A DNA stretch of 5,523 nt, taken from contig JAUVGT010000338.1 of assembly GCA_030593645.1 (NCBI GenBank), forward strand, positions 1-5,523, written 5' to 3'. Under the pieces are notes generated by a model. That model made no database searches. It worked only from the letters and a program-made list of their open reading frames with translations, and was not told the DNA's origin. The DNA comes from Deltaproteobacteria bacterium (GTDB taxonomy: Bacteria > Desulfobacterota > Desulfobacteria > Desulfobacterales > JAUVGT01). A program made the translations under genes and the position numbers. Positions 5,401 through 5,523 of this stretch are shown here, piece by piece. How positions within the stretch are numbered: position 1 is the stretch's first letter; every line of letters starts with the position of its first letter.

Positions 5401-5437
5401 GGTTGCAAAAAGAAACATTTTATGTTAATTTGTAACC
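5401..5437. promoter_or_regulatory. Inverted repeat and promoter region of the ParD-like gene
   Basis: GGTTGCAAA (5401-5409) and TTTGTAACC (5429-5437) are complementary in eight of nine positions. Inside them TTGCAA (5403-5408), 17 bases and TAATTT (5426-5431) make a weak sigma-70 promoter. A palindrome covering both boxes is what autoregulation by an antitoxin would need. The symmetry is seen; the role is inferred. Confidence 0.45.
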
Positions 5438-5453
5438 AATACAAATATTCATC

Positions 5454-5459
5454 AAGGAG
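5454..5459 (+). promoter_or_regulatory. Shine-Dalgarno of the ParD-like gene
   Basis: AAGGAG stands five bases before the ATG at 5465 and fixes that start. Confidence 0.75.
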
Positions 5460-5464
5460 ATATT

Positions 5465-5523
5465 ATGCCAAATGCAGTAAAAATATCGGATGAACTTTTT
5501 GAAAAAGCTAAAATACAATCTAA
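5465..5523 (+). CDS. ParD-like antitoxin, N-terminal fragment (runs off window)
   Basis: Nineteen codons are visible, MPNAVKISDELFEKAKIQS, continuing past the right edge. The opening 'AVKISDELFEKAK' is the first strand and helix of a ribbon-helix-helix protein and closely resembles the ParD-like antitoxin family, whose members continue with a 'RSI..QIEHWA.IG' segment. Such proteins bind their operator as dimers and neutralise a toxin that is usually the next gene; that gene, if present, lies outside the window. The start is firm, with AAGGAG at good spacing. The upstream inverted repeat fits autoregulation. The family call rests on very few residues and could change to another ribbon-helix-helix antitoxin or regulator. 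Confidence 0.65.
   Translation, partial: MPNAVKISDELFEKAKIQS

Noticed and set aside
1..5523. CRISPR array, tRNA or rRNA genes
   Set aside because: No regularly spaced direct repeats and no cloverleaf or rRNA-like stretches were seen on either strand.

Overview
The window looks like an accessory stretch of a bacterial chromosome with modest GC content. The deltaproteobacterial sulfate reducers (Desulfobacterota, Desulfobacterales-like) are my best guess. That guess rests on the family mix and on an intergenic inverted repeat with 'cgtaaaaagtcc' / 'ggactttttacg' arms that I remember from those genomes. It is an inference, not a demonstrated placement.

Layout: (1) The left edge holds only the first two codons of a leftward gene, with a near-perfect Shine-Dalgarno and a 9-bp perfect hairpin upstream. 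(2) A complete OPT-family membrane transporter (best start 405, end 2309, + strand) is the one large housekeeping-type gene. (3) A roughly 150-bp palindromic repeat lies between the convergent ends of the OPT gene and a small four-helix membrane protein (2679-3059, - strand). (4) From about 3146 to 4302 the minus strand is a compressed toxin-antitoxin (TA) patch. It has an intact hicA-hicB pair with a 4-base overlap, a decayed higA-type antitoxin directly abutting the hicB stop, and a short Phd/YefM-type antitoxin with no toxin after it. (5) A SRPBCC-family protein (4501-4920, - strand) follows. (6) At 5122-5385 there is a 264-bp non-autonomous transposable element with 17-bp perfect terminal inverted repeats, flanked by a perfect 9-bp direct repeat. 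It carries a second palindromic repeat inside it. (7) The right edge has the first 19 codons of a ParD-like antitoxin on the + strand.

The genes do not form one pathway. The OPT transporter stands alone. The rest reads as a small genomic island where TA modules, repeats and short orphan genes have accumulated and partly decayed. Four separate antitoxin families (HicB, HigA, Phd, ParD-like) occur within about 2.4 kb, and only HicAB is visibly complete. I did not find a clear new defence or biosynthetic system. The most informative structures are the element with its target duplication and the HicB/HigA junction.
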